Source of the DNA: an uncultured Ideonella sp.
GTDB lineage: Bacteria; Pseudomonadota; Gammaproteobacteria; Burkholderiales; Burkholderiaceae
Length of the DNA stretch: 18,713 nt
Direction of reading: 5' to 3'
Assembly (NCBI GenBank): GCA_946479475.1
Contig: CAMLGG010000087.1
Coordinates: forward strand, 1-18,713
Notes under the pieces: model-generated
The model's input: the letters and a program-made list of their open reading frames with translations, nothing else
Told to the model about the DNA's origin: nothing
Databases searched by the model: none
In this document: in pieces, positions 8,067 to 15,608 of the stretch
How positions within the stretch are numbered: position 1 is the stretch's first letter
How the letters are laid out: every line of letters starts with the position of its first letter
Made by a program: the position numbers and the translations under genes

Positions 8067-8166
8067 TCTGCCACGCCGGCCGCTCGAGTGCCGCCACCCA
8101 CGCACCGACCGCCTTCTCGCCCCCGCCCGCCGCCACCGCGAACAACCCACTCGTGCTCGCCGAGCC
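8067..8166 (+). other. C-rich hisH-hisA spacer, possible Rho-loading segment
   Basis: The only sizeable gap in the hisG-hisA chain. Bases 8101-8160 contain 34 C, 12 G, 8 A and 6 T, strongly C over G and unlike the balanced surrounding sequence. C-rich, G-poor unstructured RNA is the hallmark of rut sites for Rho. No gene, palindrome or Shine-Dalgarno for hisA was found here. Confidence 0.35.
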
Positions 8167-8913
8167 ATGCTGCTGATCCCCGCGATCGATCTCAAAGACG
8201 GCCATTGCGTTCGCCTCCAGCAAGGCGACATGCAGGCTTCCACCACTTTCGGGGAGGACCCGGCCGCCATGGCCAGGCGCTGGCTGGAAGCCGGCGCCAG
8301 GCGCCTGCACCTGGTCGACCTCAACGGAGCCTTTGCCGGCAAGCCGGTCAACGAGCCCGCCATCAAGGCCATCCTCGCGGCCGTGGGCGACGAGATCCCG
8401 GTGCAGCTGGGTGGGGGCATCCGTGACCTGGACACCATCGAGCGCTACCTCGACGACGGCCTGAGCTACGTGATCATCGGCACCGCGGCGGTCAAGAACC
8501 CCGGCTTCCTGCGCGATGCCTGCACCGCCTTCGGCGGCCACATCATCGTCGGCCTCGACGCCAAGGACGGCAAGGTTGCCACCGACGGCTGGAGCAAGCT
8601 CACCGGCCACGAGGTGATCGACCTCGCGAAGAAGTTCGAGGACTACGGCGTCGAGGGCGTGATCTACACCGACATCGGCCGCGACGGCATGCTCACCGGC
8701 ATCAACGTCGAGGCCACGGTGAAGCTGGCCCAGTCACTGACCATCCCGGTCTTCGCCTCGGGCGGCCTTTCCAGCATCGCCGACATCGAGGCGCTGTGCG
8801 CCGTCGAGAGCGAAGGCATCGAAGGCGTGATCTGCGGCCGCTCGATCTACACCGGCGCGCTGGATTTCACCGCCGCCCAGGCCCGCGCCGACGAGCTCGC
8901 CGAGGCCGGCTGA
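8167..8913 (+). CDS. hisA: ProFAR isomerase
   Basis: Phosphoribosylformimino-5-aminoimidazole carboxamide ribotide isomerase, an Amadori-type (beta/alpha)8 barrel. 248 aa. Catalytic general base D8 lies in [19 protein letters not shown] and the general acid D131 in VGLDAKDG; the two phosphate-binding halves [17 protein letters not shown] and [15 protein letters not shown] are visible. The ATG at 8167 gives the family N-terminus exactly; no Shine-Dalgarno is apparent. Its last 67 bases are overlapped on the other strand by the RHH_4-type gene, and hisF, usually the next gene, is displaced by about 1.1 kb. Confidence 0.97.
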   Translation: MLLIPAIDLKDGHCVRLQQGDMQASTTFGEDPAAMARRWLEAGARRLHLVDLNGAFAGKPVNEPAIKAILAAVGDEIPVQLGGGIRDLDTIERYLDDGLSYVIIGTAAVKNPGFLRDACTAFGGHIIVGLDAKDGKVATDGWSKLTGHEVIDLAKKFEDYGVEGVIYTDIGRDGMLTGINVEATVKLAQSLTIPVFASGGLSSIADIEALCAVESEGIEGVICGRSIYTGALDFTAAQARADELAEAG

Positions 8914-9278
8914 TCGCCGTCCGCCGCGCGGCCCCAGCCGGCCGGCAGCGCGTGCAGCACGGCCTGCGCATCCAGCGTGCGGATGGGCACCTGCTGGTCC
9001 TGCGGGATGCGCTGGTGCGCCATCAGCGCCTGGTAGCGAAGGGCGGTCACGCGCAGGAACGAGGCGAAGTTGCCTACCGCGCCTCGTGCTTCGACCAGCT
9101 CGTCGTACAGCTTCTCGATCAGCTGCACGACGGCCATGCCGTCACGGGCGGCGATCTCCTCCAGCACCGACCAGAAGAGGTTTTCCAGGCGGATGCTGGT
9201 GACCACCCCGTGCAGCCGCACCGAGCGGGTGCGGCCCTCGTAGCTCGCAGGGTCGGCGCTGATGAAGATCTCGCACAT
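8847..9278 (-). CDS. RHH_4-type ribbon-helix-helix domain protein
   Basis: 143-aa protein of the RHH_4 family, often misnamed arylsulfate sulfotransferase in databases. The conserved core runs from [20 protein letters not shown] (residues 17-36) through [23 protein letters not shown] to [14 protein letters not shown] (about 69-82). The strand TSIRLE and the following two helices would form the DNA-binding fold. The tail after residue 115 is low-complexity Ala/Ser and overlaps hisA antisense by 67 bases, so it may be unconserved run-on. The ATG follows a strong GGAGGA. It lies 57 bases downstream of the DJ-1 gene on the same strand, probably in one operon. Role unknown. Confidence 0.82.
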   Translation of the reverse strand: MCEIFISADPASYEGRTRSVRLHGVVTSIRLENLFWSVLEEIAARDGMAVVQLIEKLYDELVEARGAVGNFASFLRVTALRYQALMAHQRIPQDQQVPIRTLDAQAVLHALPAGWGRAADGDQPASASSSARAWAAVKSSAPV

Positions 9279-9335
9279 CGCGTTCCTCCGGCTGGCTGGC
9301 GAAAGCCTTCACTGTAGGCGCCGCCCTTCGCTCTC

Positions 9336-9914
9336 TCAAGCCTGGATGCGGGTGCCCAGCACCGTGAGGAACTGGCCGATCCAGGCCGGGTGGGCCGGCC
9401 AGGCGGGCGCGGTGACGAGGTTGCGGTCGGTCACCGCCTGGTCCACCGCTATGCCGCAGTATTCGGCGCCTGCCAGTTCCACCTCGACCTGGCAGGCGGG
9501 ATAGGCCGAGACGCGCCGCCCCTTGATCAGACCGGTGGCGGCCAGCAACTGCGCGCCGTGGCAGATGGCCGCGACCGGCTTGTCGGCCTGCAGGAAGTGG
9601 CGCGTGATCTCCACCACGCGGCTGTTCATGCGCAGGTACTCGGGCGCGCGGCCACCAGGGACCACCAGCGCGTCATAGGACTCGGGCTTCACGTCGGCAA
9701 AGCTGGCGTTGAGCGTGAAGCGGTGCCCCGCCTTCTCGCTGTACGTCTGCGCGCCGTCGAAGTCGTGCACGGCGGTGTGGATCCAGTCGCCGGCCTTCTT
9801 GTCCGGCGCCACCGCGTGGACGGTGTGGCCGACCGCCTGCAGGGCCTGGAACGGCACCATGGTCTCGTAGTCCTCGCCGAAGTCGCCGCACAGCATCAGG
9901 ATCTTCTTGGCCAT
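9336..9914 (-). CDS. DJ-1/PfpI family protein
   Basis: 192-aa member of the DJ-1/PfpI superfamily (class I amidotransferase-like fold). The nucleophile-elbow cysteine is in [19 protein letters not shown]; the N-terminal [24 protein letters not shown] strand-helix and [16 protein letters not shown] are also typical. Characterised relatives include chaperones, glyoxalases/deglycases and peptidases; the sequence does not decide between them. The ATG at 9914 follows AGGAG; the frame stays open further upstream, but that stretch shows no family similarity. The gene lies on the opposite strand to the his genes and heads a two-gene unit with the RHH_4-type gene. Confidence 0.93.
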   Translation of the reverse strand: MAKKILMLCGDFGEDYETMVPFQALQAVGHTVHAVAPDKKAGDWIHTAVHDFDGAQTYSEKAGHRFTLNASFADVKPESYDALVVPGGRAPEYLRMNSRVVEITRHFLQADKPVAAICHGAQLLAATGLIKGRRVSAYPACQVEVELAGAEYCGIAVDQAVTDRNLVTAPAWPAHPAWIGQFLTVLGTRIQA

Positions 9915-10047
9915 CTCTTGCTCTCCTTGCGAACCCTTCGCCCGGTGCGCCCGCACCAGGCTGGGGCCATTCTTGGGACAGCGTGCCGGCAGGTGGTAAC
10001 AGCCGGCTGTGATCGGCCGCCGCCGCCGGTCCTGCGACAATCGCGGC
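9915..10047. promoter_or_regulatory. Divergent intergenic region DJ-1 / hisF
   Basis: A 133-base spacer between divergent genes, so promoters for both should lie here. It contains a perfect 12-base palindrome ACAGCCGGCTGT (9999-10010) and GACAAT (10036-10041) six bases before the hisF ATG. The hexamer is a plausible -10 for a leaderless hisF message; no convincing -35 is seen on either strand. Confidence 0.45.
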
Positions 10048-10827
10048 ATGCTCGCCAAACGAATCATTCCCTGCCTCGACGTCACCGGTGGCCGGGTCGT
10101 CAAGGGTGTCAACTTCGTCGAGCTGCGCGATGCCGGCGATCCGGTCGAGATCGCGGCCCGCTACAACGAGCAGGGGGCGGACGAGCTCACCTTCCTCGAC
10201 ATCACCGCCACCAGCGACGGCCGCGACCTGATCCTGCACATCATCGAGGCGGTGGCTTCGCAGGTCTTCATCCCGCTCACGGTGGGTGGCGGCGTGCGAA
10301 CGGTCGAAGACGTACGGAGGCTGTTGAATGCGGGCGCCGACAAGGTGAGCTTCAACTCGGCGGCGGTGGCGAATCCGCAGGTCATCCGCGATGCGTCGGA
10401 CAAGTACGGCGCGCAGGCCATCGTGGTGGCCATCGATGCCAAGCGGCGGCAGGGCGAAGACCTGGCCGCACGAGGCCCTGGCTGGGATGTCTACACCCAC
10501 GGCGGCCGCCGCAACGTCGGACTGGACGCGGTGGAATGGGCTTGCCGCATGGCGGAGCACGGCGCAGGTGAGATCCTGCTGACGAGCATGGACCGCGACG
10601 GCACGAAGTCCGGCTTCGACCTGGAGCTCACGAGGGCGGTGAGCGACGCGGTGCCGGTCCCCGTCATCGCCTCGGGTGGGGTCGGCGCGCTGGAGCACCT
10701 GGTCGAGGGCATCAAGGTCGGCGGCGCCGATGCGGTGCTGGCGGCGAGCATCTTCCACTACGGCGAGTTCACCGTGGCCCAGGCCAAGGAGCAACTCGCC
10801 CGCGCGGGCGTGCCGGTCCGGCGGTGA
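10048..10827 (+). CDS. hisF: Imidazole glycerol phosphate synthase, cyclase subunit
   Basis: Cyclase subunit that joins HisH-derived ammonia to PRFAR, giving imidazole glycerol phosphate and AICAR. 259 aa (beta/alpha)8 barrel. Catalytic D11 lies in [19 protein letters not shown] and D130 in [29 protein letters not shown] and [13 protein letters not shown] are the phosphate-binding halves. The ATG at 10048 fits the family N-terminus; a longer GTG start at 10009 would add an unrelated extension. It is separated from hisA by two opposite-strand genes, so it needs its own promoter. It ends in a GTGA overlap with rsmD; hisI and hisE, its usual followers in many relatives, are not here. Confidence 0.98.
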   Translation: MLAKRIIPCLDVTGGRVVKGVNFVELRDAGDPVEIAARYNEQGADELTFLDITATSDGRDLILHIIEAVASQVFIPLTVGGGVRTVEDVRRLLNAGADKVSFNSAAVANPQVIRDASDKYGAQAIVVAIDAKRRQGEDLAARGPGWDVYTHGGRRNVGLDAVEWACRMAEHGAGEILLTSMDRDGTKSGFDLELTRAVSDAVPVPVIASGGVGALEHLVEGIKVGGADAVLAASIFHYGEFTVAQAKEQLARAGVPVRR

Positions 10828-11387
10828 CGAGATCCTCCGGCGCCTCGCGCCACCAGGTGCGCATCGTCGGCGGCCAATGGCGCCGCAGCTTGCTGCCGGT
10901 GGCCGACAAGCCCGGCCTGCGCCCTACGCCCGACCGGGTCCGCGAGACGCTGTTCAACTGGCTGGGCCAGGACCTGACCGGCTGGCGGGTGCTGGATGCC
11001 TTCGCCGGCTCCGGCGCCCTCGGCTTCGAGGCTGCTTCGCGCGGCGCGGCCGAGGTTCTGCTGGTCGAGCAGGATGCCGAGCTGGTGCGCTCGCTCGACG
11101 CCTCGCGCGAGCGCCTGAAGGCCACGAACCTGAAGGTCCAGCGCGGCGATGGCCTGGCGGTCTTGCGCGGCTCGGCGCCGGGTCGCTGGGACCTCGTGCT
11201 GCTGGATCCGCCTTTCGGCGCGGGCCTGGGGCCAACGGCACTGGCGGCCGCCGCGCAAGCCGTCGCCGCCGGAGGCTGGGTGTACCACGAGGCGGGCGAA
11301 GCCCTGGCGGAGCCTCCCGCGGGCTTGACGCCGTACCGCCAGTCGCGTGCCGGTGCGGTGCACTACGCGCTTTTCCAGGCCGGTTGA
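10824..11387 (+). CDS. rsmD: 16S rRNA (guanine(966)-N(2))-methyltransferase
   Basis: SAM-dependent methyltransferase modifying G966 of 16S rRNA. 187 aa. Visible: the N-terminal [14 protein letters not shown] element, [18 protein letters not shown] motif [19 protein letters not shown] (58-75), the acidic VEQD of motif II and the catalytic DPPF (128-131). The GTG start overlaps the hisF stop. The gene is followed by coaD after 56 bases, a known pairing in proteobacteria; the join to hisF is less expected. Confidence 0.95.
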   Translation: MTRSSGASRHQVRIVGGQWRRSLLPVADKPGLRPTPDRVRETLFNWLGQDLTGWRVLDAFAGSGALGFEAASRGAAEVLLVEQDAELVRSLDASRERLKATNLKVQRGDGLAVLRGSAPGRWDLVLLDPPFGAGLGPTALAAAAQAVAAGGWVYHEAGEALAEPPAGLTPYRQSRAGAVHYALFQAG

Positions 11388-11443
11388 CCGCCTACACTGC
11401 AGCCGCGCCCGAGCGCGGTGCGCACCACGCGAGGAGCCTGCCG

Positions 11444-11947
11444 ATGACCACCGCCCAGCCGCTGACCGCCGTCTATCCCGGGACCTTCGACCCGATGACG
11501 CTGGGCCATGAAGATTTGATGCGCCGCGCCAGCCGCCTGTTCGACCGGCTGATCGTCGCGGTGGCCGCCGGCCATCACAAGCGCACGATGTTCACCATCG
11601 ACGAGAGGCTGCAGATCGCGCAGGAGCTGGCAGCGCCGTGCGGCAATGTCGAGGTGATCGCGTTCCGTGGCCTGCTGCGCGATTTCGTGGTGGCGAACGG
11701 CGGCAAGGTGGTGGTGCGGGGCCTGAGGGCCGTGAGCGACTTCGAGTACGAGTTCCAGATGGCCGGCATGAACCGCCAGCTGATGCCGGAGGTCGAGACC
11801 TTGTTCCTCACCCCCAGCGACCAGTTCCAGTTCGTCAGCGGCACCTTCGTGCGCGAGATTGCCATGCTCGGAGGTGATGTCTCCAAATTCGTGTCACCCT
11901 CCGTTCTCGCGCGCCTGAAGGAGCGCGTCGCGCAGCCGCGCGAGTGA
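11444..11947 (+). CDS. coaD: Phosphopantetheine adenylyltransferase
   Basis: Adenylylates 4'-phosphopantetheine to dephospho-CoA, the penultimate step of CoA synthesis. 167 aa, standard length. The nucleotidyltransferase signature reads [12 protein letters not shown] (the TxGH form, residues 19-22); [21 protein letters not shown] and the [19 protein letters not shown] loop follow. The latter is usually ISSTLVREIA, a mild variation. The ATG follows GAGGAG (11431-11436). Ferredoxin follows after 36 bases, a common betaproteobacterial order. Confidence 0.97.
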   Translation: MTTAQPLTAVYPGTFDPMTLGHEDLMRRASRLFDRLIVAVAAGHHKRTMFTIDERLQIAQELAAPCGNVEVIAFRGLLRDFVVANGGKVVVRGLRAVSDFEYEFQMAGMNRQLMPEVETLFLTPSDQFQFVSGTFVREIAMLGGDVSKFVSPSVLARLKERVAQPRE

Positions 11948-12271
<324 letters not shown>

Positions 12272-12274
12272 GCT

Positions 12275-12694
12275 TCAGCCGCCCTTGTTCGTCGGCGCCG
12301 GCGTGGCGTACTTCGGCTCATCCGGCCGGCTGGGCTTCTTTCGCTTCGGCTTGTGGGTGGTCTTGACCGCCTCGGCGGGCGAGGCGCTGGCGCTCGCCTG
12401 CGGCGGGCGGGCACCGATGACGACGGGCGCCGGCTGGGGAACGATCTGCTTCTCCCGCTCGCGCCGCTCGGCGGCCAGGGTGCTGGCCTGCCGCCGTTCA
12501 GCGGCTGCGGCCGACTCGGCGTCGCGGCGCTGGTCCGCGGTCCGGCCGTCGTTCGCGTCGACGGCCTGGCCGCCCTCGCAAGGCTGTTGCTGGTAGGTCT
12601 GGCCGCAGCGGTAGATCCCGCTGCCGGCCGCTCCAGCCGTGCCGGCGAGGGTGAGCAGCAGCAGCCCCGAGGCGATGCGGCGGATGGTCGTCAT
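12275..12694 (-). CDS. DUF4124-like exported protein
   Basis: 139-aa hypothetical protein. A signal peptide is clear (TTIRR, then SGLLLLTLAGTAGAAG with an AxA-like cleavage site), so it is exported to the periplasm or envelope. The short mature head GIYRCGQTYQQQPCEGGQAV, with C30 and C39, resembles the DUF4124 domain (normally 'YRW-DD..-Y...PC'). An Ala/Arg/Glu-rich, probably helical stretch (55-82) and a Pro/Lys-rich tail follow. The ATG has a strong GGAGGA. It lies 27 bases after pth on the same strand and is probably co-transcribed. Function unknown. Confidence 0.82.
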   Translation of the reverse strand: MTTIRRIASGLLLLTLAGTAGAAGSGIYRCGQTYQQQPCEGGQAVDANDGRTADQRRDAESAAAAERRQASTLAAERREREKQIVPQPAPVVIGARPPQASASASPAEAVKTTHKPKRKKPSRPDEPKYATPAPTNKGG

Positions 12695-12721
12695 GCTTGT
12701 TTCCTCCCTTGCTTGGTCTTT

Positions 12722-13357
12722 TCAGCCCGCGTCCGGACCGCTTGGCGGAGCCGGCGGGGCGGCTGGCTTCGGCGGCTTGGGCTTCACCGGCTTGGCGTGA
12801 AGCTTCATCATCGCGCGCTCCATGTCGCCCGCCAGGACGAGGTCGAGCACCTTGAGCGACTCCTCGATGTTGCGCTCGATCGCGTCGCGCTCATCGGCCG
12901 GCGGCTTGCGAAGCACGTAGTTGACGACCTCGGCGCGCGCGCCTGGATGGCCGATCCCCAGCCGCAGGCGCCAGAAATCTGCCGCACCCAGCTGGGCGTG
13001 GATGTCCTTCAGCCCGTTGTGGCCCGCGGCGCTGCCACCCTGCTTGAGCTTCATCTGGCCCGGCGGCAGGTCGAGCTCGTCGTGCACGACCAGGATTTCC
13101 GAAGGCGCGATCTTGAAGAAGCGCGCCAGCGGCGCGACCGACTTGCCCGAGAGGTTCATGTAGGTCATCGGCTCGAGCAGCCACAGCGGCCCTTCCGGCC
13201 GGTTCACGCGTGCGACGAGGCCGTGGTAGGCCCGATCGGGCGCCAGCGAAGCCTTGAGCTGGCGTGCGGCCGCGTCTACCCACCAGAAGCCTGCGTTGTG
13301 GCGCGTGGCCTCGTATTCCACGCCCGGGTTGCCCAGGCCGACGATCATCCGAATCAT
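12722..13357 (-). CDS. pth: Peptidyl-tRNA hydrolase
   Basis: Recycles stalled peptidyl-tRNAs. 211 aa. All the key residues fall at the E. coli numbering: N10 (VGLGNPG), H20 (TRHNAGF), N68 (MTYMNLSG), D93 ([11 protein letters not shown]) and N114 (GHNGLKDI). The last ~20 residues are a Pro/Lys/Ala tail ([17 protein letters not shown]), longer than in E. coli. ATG at 13357 is chosen to match family numbering; a second Met three codons on is possible. No Shine-Dalgarno. Only seven bases separate it from the stop of the argP-like gene upstream, with a possible -10 hexamer overlapping that stop. Confidence 0.96.
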   Translation of the reverse strand: MIRMIVGLGNPGVEYEATRHNAGFWWVDAAARQLKASLAPDRAYHGLVARVNRPEGPLWLLEPMTYMNLSGKSVAPLARFFKIAPSEILVVHDELDLPPGQMKLKQGGSAAGHNGLKDIHAQLGAADFWRLRLGIGHPGARAEVVNYVLRKPPADERDAIERNIEESLKVLDLVLAGDMERAMMKLHAKPVKPKPPKPAAPPAPPSGPDAG

Positions 13358-13363
13358 CGGAGG

Positions 13364-13369
13364 ATTATC
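13364..13369 (-). promoter_or_regulatory. Candidate -10 hexamer for pth (leaderless)
   Basis: GATAAT on the minus strand, six bases before the pth ATG and overlapping the TAA stop of the argP-like gene. A normal start distance would place transcription at the ATG itself. No -35 is evident. Supported mainly by recurrence of the same layout before ibaG and hisF. Confidence 0.33.
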
Positions 13370-14333
13370 GAACGCCGCCCAGCGCGGACCGCGCCCCGGC
13401 GATCACCGCCTGGCCGATCTGCTCCATCAGTCCGGTGTGGGCCGGACTCACGGCGCGGCTGCCGGCGGCCGGTGGCGCGAGCCGGGGCTCGTCCAGGCTG
13501 AGCTTCCATTGGTGCCAGTACAGGGCCACGTCGATGGTGACGTCGCGCTTGAGCTGCACCAGGGCGCCACTGGCGATGTCGGCTCGCACCAGCAGCTCGG
13601 GCACCACGGCCACGCCCCAGCCCATCGCCGCTGCGCGGGCACCGGCCTCGCTGCTGGGAACGAAGCGTTCCTTCAACCGGGGCGCCCGCACGCCGAAGGC
13701 CTTGGCCACCCACTGGGCCTGCATGTCGTCCTTGCGGTTGAAGACGATGAAAGGCATGTGTGGGAAGTTCAGCGGGGTCAGGCCGTCGGGCATGGCGCGC
13801 TCGATGAAGCCGGGGCTGGCCACGGCCACGTAGCGCATCAGGCCCAGCGGCTGGCAGGAGCACCCGCGCAGGGCTTGCGAGACCGTGCTCACGCAGCCGA
13901 GCACCTCGCCCTGGCGCAGCCAGTCGTGGGTGAAATCCTGGTCGTCGACGATGAGCTCCAGGCCATAGCCCTCGCGCTGGCCGGTCCGCACGAGCGCGTC
14001 GAGCGCCGGGAGAACCCAGGTCGCCAGGCTGTCGGCATTGACGGCGATCGGCAGCCGTTCGTCGCGGGCCAGCGTGGTGCCGAGCTCGCGGGCGGCGTCT
14101 GCCCGCAGCGCCTGCATCTGGCGGGCATAGCGCAGCAGCACCTTGCCGGGCTCGGTCAACCTCAGGGGCCGCGCCCGCACGACCAGCAGGTGGCCCGCGC
14201 TCGCCTCCAGCGACCGCAGCCGCTGCGAGACGGCCGACTGGGTGATGGACAGCAACTGGGCGGCGCGCTCGAAGCTGCCGGCTTCGGCCAGCGCGGCCAG
14301 GCAATCCAGGCCGGCGGGATCGAGGGCGTTCAC
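13365..14333 (-). CDS. argP: LysR-family regulator, ArgP/LysG type
   Basis: 322-aa LysR transcription factor. The N-terminal winged helix (about 5-62) is [20 protein letters not shown] followed by [20 protein letters not shown], typical of ArgP (IciA), and the effector domain contains [10 protein letters not shown] and [25 protein letters not shown], also ArgP-like. Known ArgP proteins respond to lysine/arginine and usually control an exporter such as argO/lysE. Here the divergent neighbour is ald, so alanine dehydrogenase is the likely target; that is inference. The start is GTG at 14333, because an in-frame stop lies four codons upstream and no ATG fits. pth follows after seven bases. Confidence 0.88.
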   Translation of the reverse strand: MNALDPAGLDCLAALAEAGSFERAAQLLSITQSAVSQRLRSLEASAGHLLVVRARPLRLTEPGKVLLRYARQMQALRADAARELGTTLARDERLPIAVNADSLATWVLPALDALVRTGQREGYGLELIVDDQDFTHDWLRQGEVLGCVSTVSQALRGCSCQPLGLMRYVAVASPGFIERAMPDGLTPLNFPHMPFIVFNRKDDMQAQWVAKAFGVRAPRLKERFVPSSEAGARAAAMGWGVAVVPELLVRADIASGALVQLKRDVTIDVALYWHQWKLSLDEPRLAPPAAGSRAVSPAHTGLMEQIGQAVIAGARSALGGVR

Positions 14334-14456
14334 TGTGCGGTGCTAATGGAATGGATCAGGTTTGCTAATGTAACCGCTGAGATTCCGATGGCGCTTGGCG
14401 CCGCCGGGCGGCGGTTCCAACATGGTCCTTCCATCAGAACCACGACGGAGACGAAC
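14334..14456. promoter_or_regulatory. Divergent argP-ald control region
   Basis: This 123-base, comparatively AT-rich stretch lies between divergent genes. TGCTAATG occurs at 14341-14348 and again at 14363-14370, 22 bases apart, about two helical turns. GGAAT (14348-14352) and ATTCC (14382-14386) form an inverted pair around the second copy. These are reasonable candidate sites for the LysR-type regulator. I could not identify a convincing -35/-10 pair for either gene. Confidence 0.5.
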
Positions 14457-15572
14457 ATGCGCGTTGGCGTACCCAAGGAGATCAAGAACCACGAATACCG
14501 CGTCGGCCTCACGCCGGCCAGCGTGCGGGAGTTCTGCTCGCACGGCCATGAGGTCTACGTGCAATCCGGCGCCGGCGCCGCCATCGGCCTGGCCGACGAG
14601 CACTACGCCGCGGCCGGCGCGGTGATCCTGAAGGACGCGGCCGAAGTCTTCGCCAAGGCCGAGATGATCGTCAAGGTCAAGGAGCCGCAGCCCAGCGAGT
14701 GCGCGATGCTGCGCGAGGGCCAGATCCTCTACACCTACCTGCACCTGGCGCCCGATCCCGAGCAGACCGCCGCACTGGTCCGCTCGGGCGCCATCTGCGT
14801 GGCCTACGAGACCATCACCGGCCCGGGTGGCGGCCTGCCGCTGCTGGCGCCGATGAGCGAGGTGGCGGGGCGGATGAGCATCCAGGCCGGCGCCGCTCAC
14901 CTCGAGAAGAGCAAGGGCGGCATGGGCGTGCTGCTCGGCGGCGTGCCGGGGGTCGAGCCGGCCCACGTGCTGGTGATCGGGGCGGGCGTCGTCGGCAGCC
15001 ATGCCATGCAGATGGCGATCGGCATGGGTGCGCGCGTGACGGTGCTCGACAAGAACGTCGACCGCCTGCGCCAGATCGACTTCGTCTTCGGCAACCGGGT
15101 GAAGACCTTGTTCTCGAACGCGCAGACGCTGGAGGAGAAGGTGCTGGAGTCGGACCTGGTGATCGGCGGCGTGCTGGTGCCGGGCGCCGCCGCCCCCAAG
15201 CTGGTGACTCGCTCGATGGTGCGCTGCATGAAGAAGGGCGCCGTGCTGGTCGACGTGGCCATCGACCAGGGCGGCTGCTTCGAGACCTCGCGCGCCACGA
15301 CGCACGCCGACCCGACCTACGTGATCGACGACGTCGTGCACTACTGCGTGGCCAACATGCCGGGGGCCGTCGCTCGCACCTCGACCTTCGCACTCAACAA
15401 CGCCACGCTGGCGCATGGCCTGGCCCTGGCCGACAAGGGCTGGAAGCAGGCCATGCAGGACAACCCGCACCTGAAGGCGGGACTCAACGTGGCCGCCGGC
15501 AAGGTGACGTACGAGGCCGTGGCGCGCGACCTGAACTACGCCTACGTGCCGGCGGACAGCTTCCTGCGCTGA
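14457..15572 (+). CDS. ald: Alanine dehydrogenase
   Basis: NAD-dependent oxidative deamination of L-alanine to pyruvate and ammonia (reversible). 371 aa, normal length. Key residues sit at the same numbers as in the Mycobacterium enzyme: R15 (NHEYRVGLTP), K75 (VKVKEP), H96 (YLHLAPD) and D270 (VAIDQGG). The NAD-binding Rossmann glycines are G175, G177 and G180 (VIGAGVVGSHA). The ATG at 14457 follows GGAG. Divergent from the ArgP-like regulator. A strong hairpin lies immediately after the stop. Confidence 0.97.
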   Translation: MRVGVPKEIKNHEYRVGLTPASVREFCSHGHEVYVQSGAGAAIGLADEHYAAAGAVILKDAAEVFAKAEMIVKVKEPQPSECAMLREGQILYTYLHLAPDPEQTAALVRSGAICVAYETITGPGGGLPLLAPMSEVAGRMSIQAGAAHLEKSKGGMGVLLGGVPGVEPAHVLVIGAGVVGSHAMQMAIGMGARVTVLDKNVDRLRQIDFVFGNRVKTLFSNAQTLEEKVLESDLVIGGVLVPGAAAPKLVTRSMVRCMKKGAVLVDVAIDQGGCFETSRATTHADPTYVIDDVVHYCVANMPGAVARTSTFALNNATLAHGLALADKGWKQAMQDNPHLKAGLNVAAGKVTYEAVARDLNYAYVPADSFLR

Positions 15573-15592
15573 AGGCCCGCCTGGGCGGGCCT
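15573..15592. terminator. Hairpin between convergent ald and metalloprotease
   Basis: AGGCCCGCC and GGCGGGCCT form a nine-base inverted repeat with two bases between, beginning right after the ald stop and 17 bases past the stop of the opposing protease gene. No T-run follows in either direction, so it is a weak intrinsic terminator at best, though its placement suits a bidirectional one. Confidence 0.6.
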
Positions 15593-15608
15593 GCGACGCT
15601 GCGCGGCG

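Noticed and set aside
9999..10010. 12-bp palindrome ACAGCCGGCTGT as an operator
   Set aside because: A single GC-rich palindrome with no second copy or matching regulator; noted inside the divergent-region feature but not claimed as a site.
10009..10047. Upstream GTG start for hisF
   Set aside because: It would add 13 Arg-rich residues not seen in the family; the ATG at 10048 gives the exact HisF N-terminus.
11384..11398. TTGACC and TACACT before coaD as a promoter
   Set aside because: The two hexamers are only three bases apart, far from the required 16-18, and TTGACC contains the rsmD stop by chance.
14343..15470. Minus-strand frame opposite ald
   Set aside because: Shadow of ald; every conserved residue belongs to the plus-strand enzyme.
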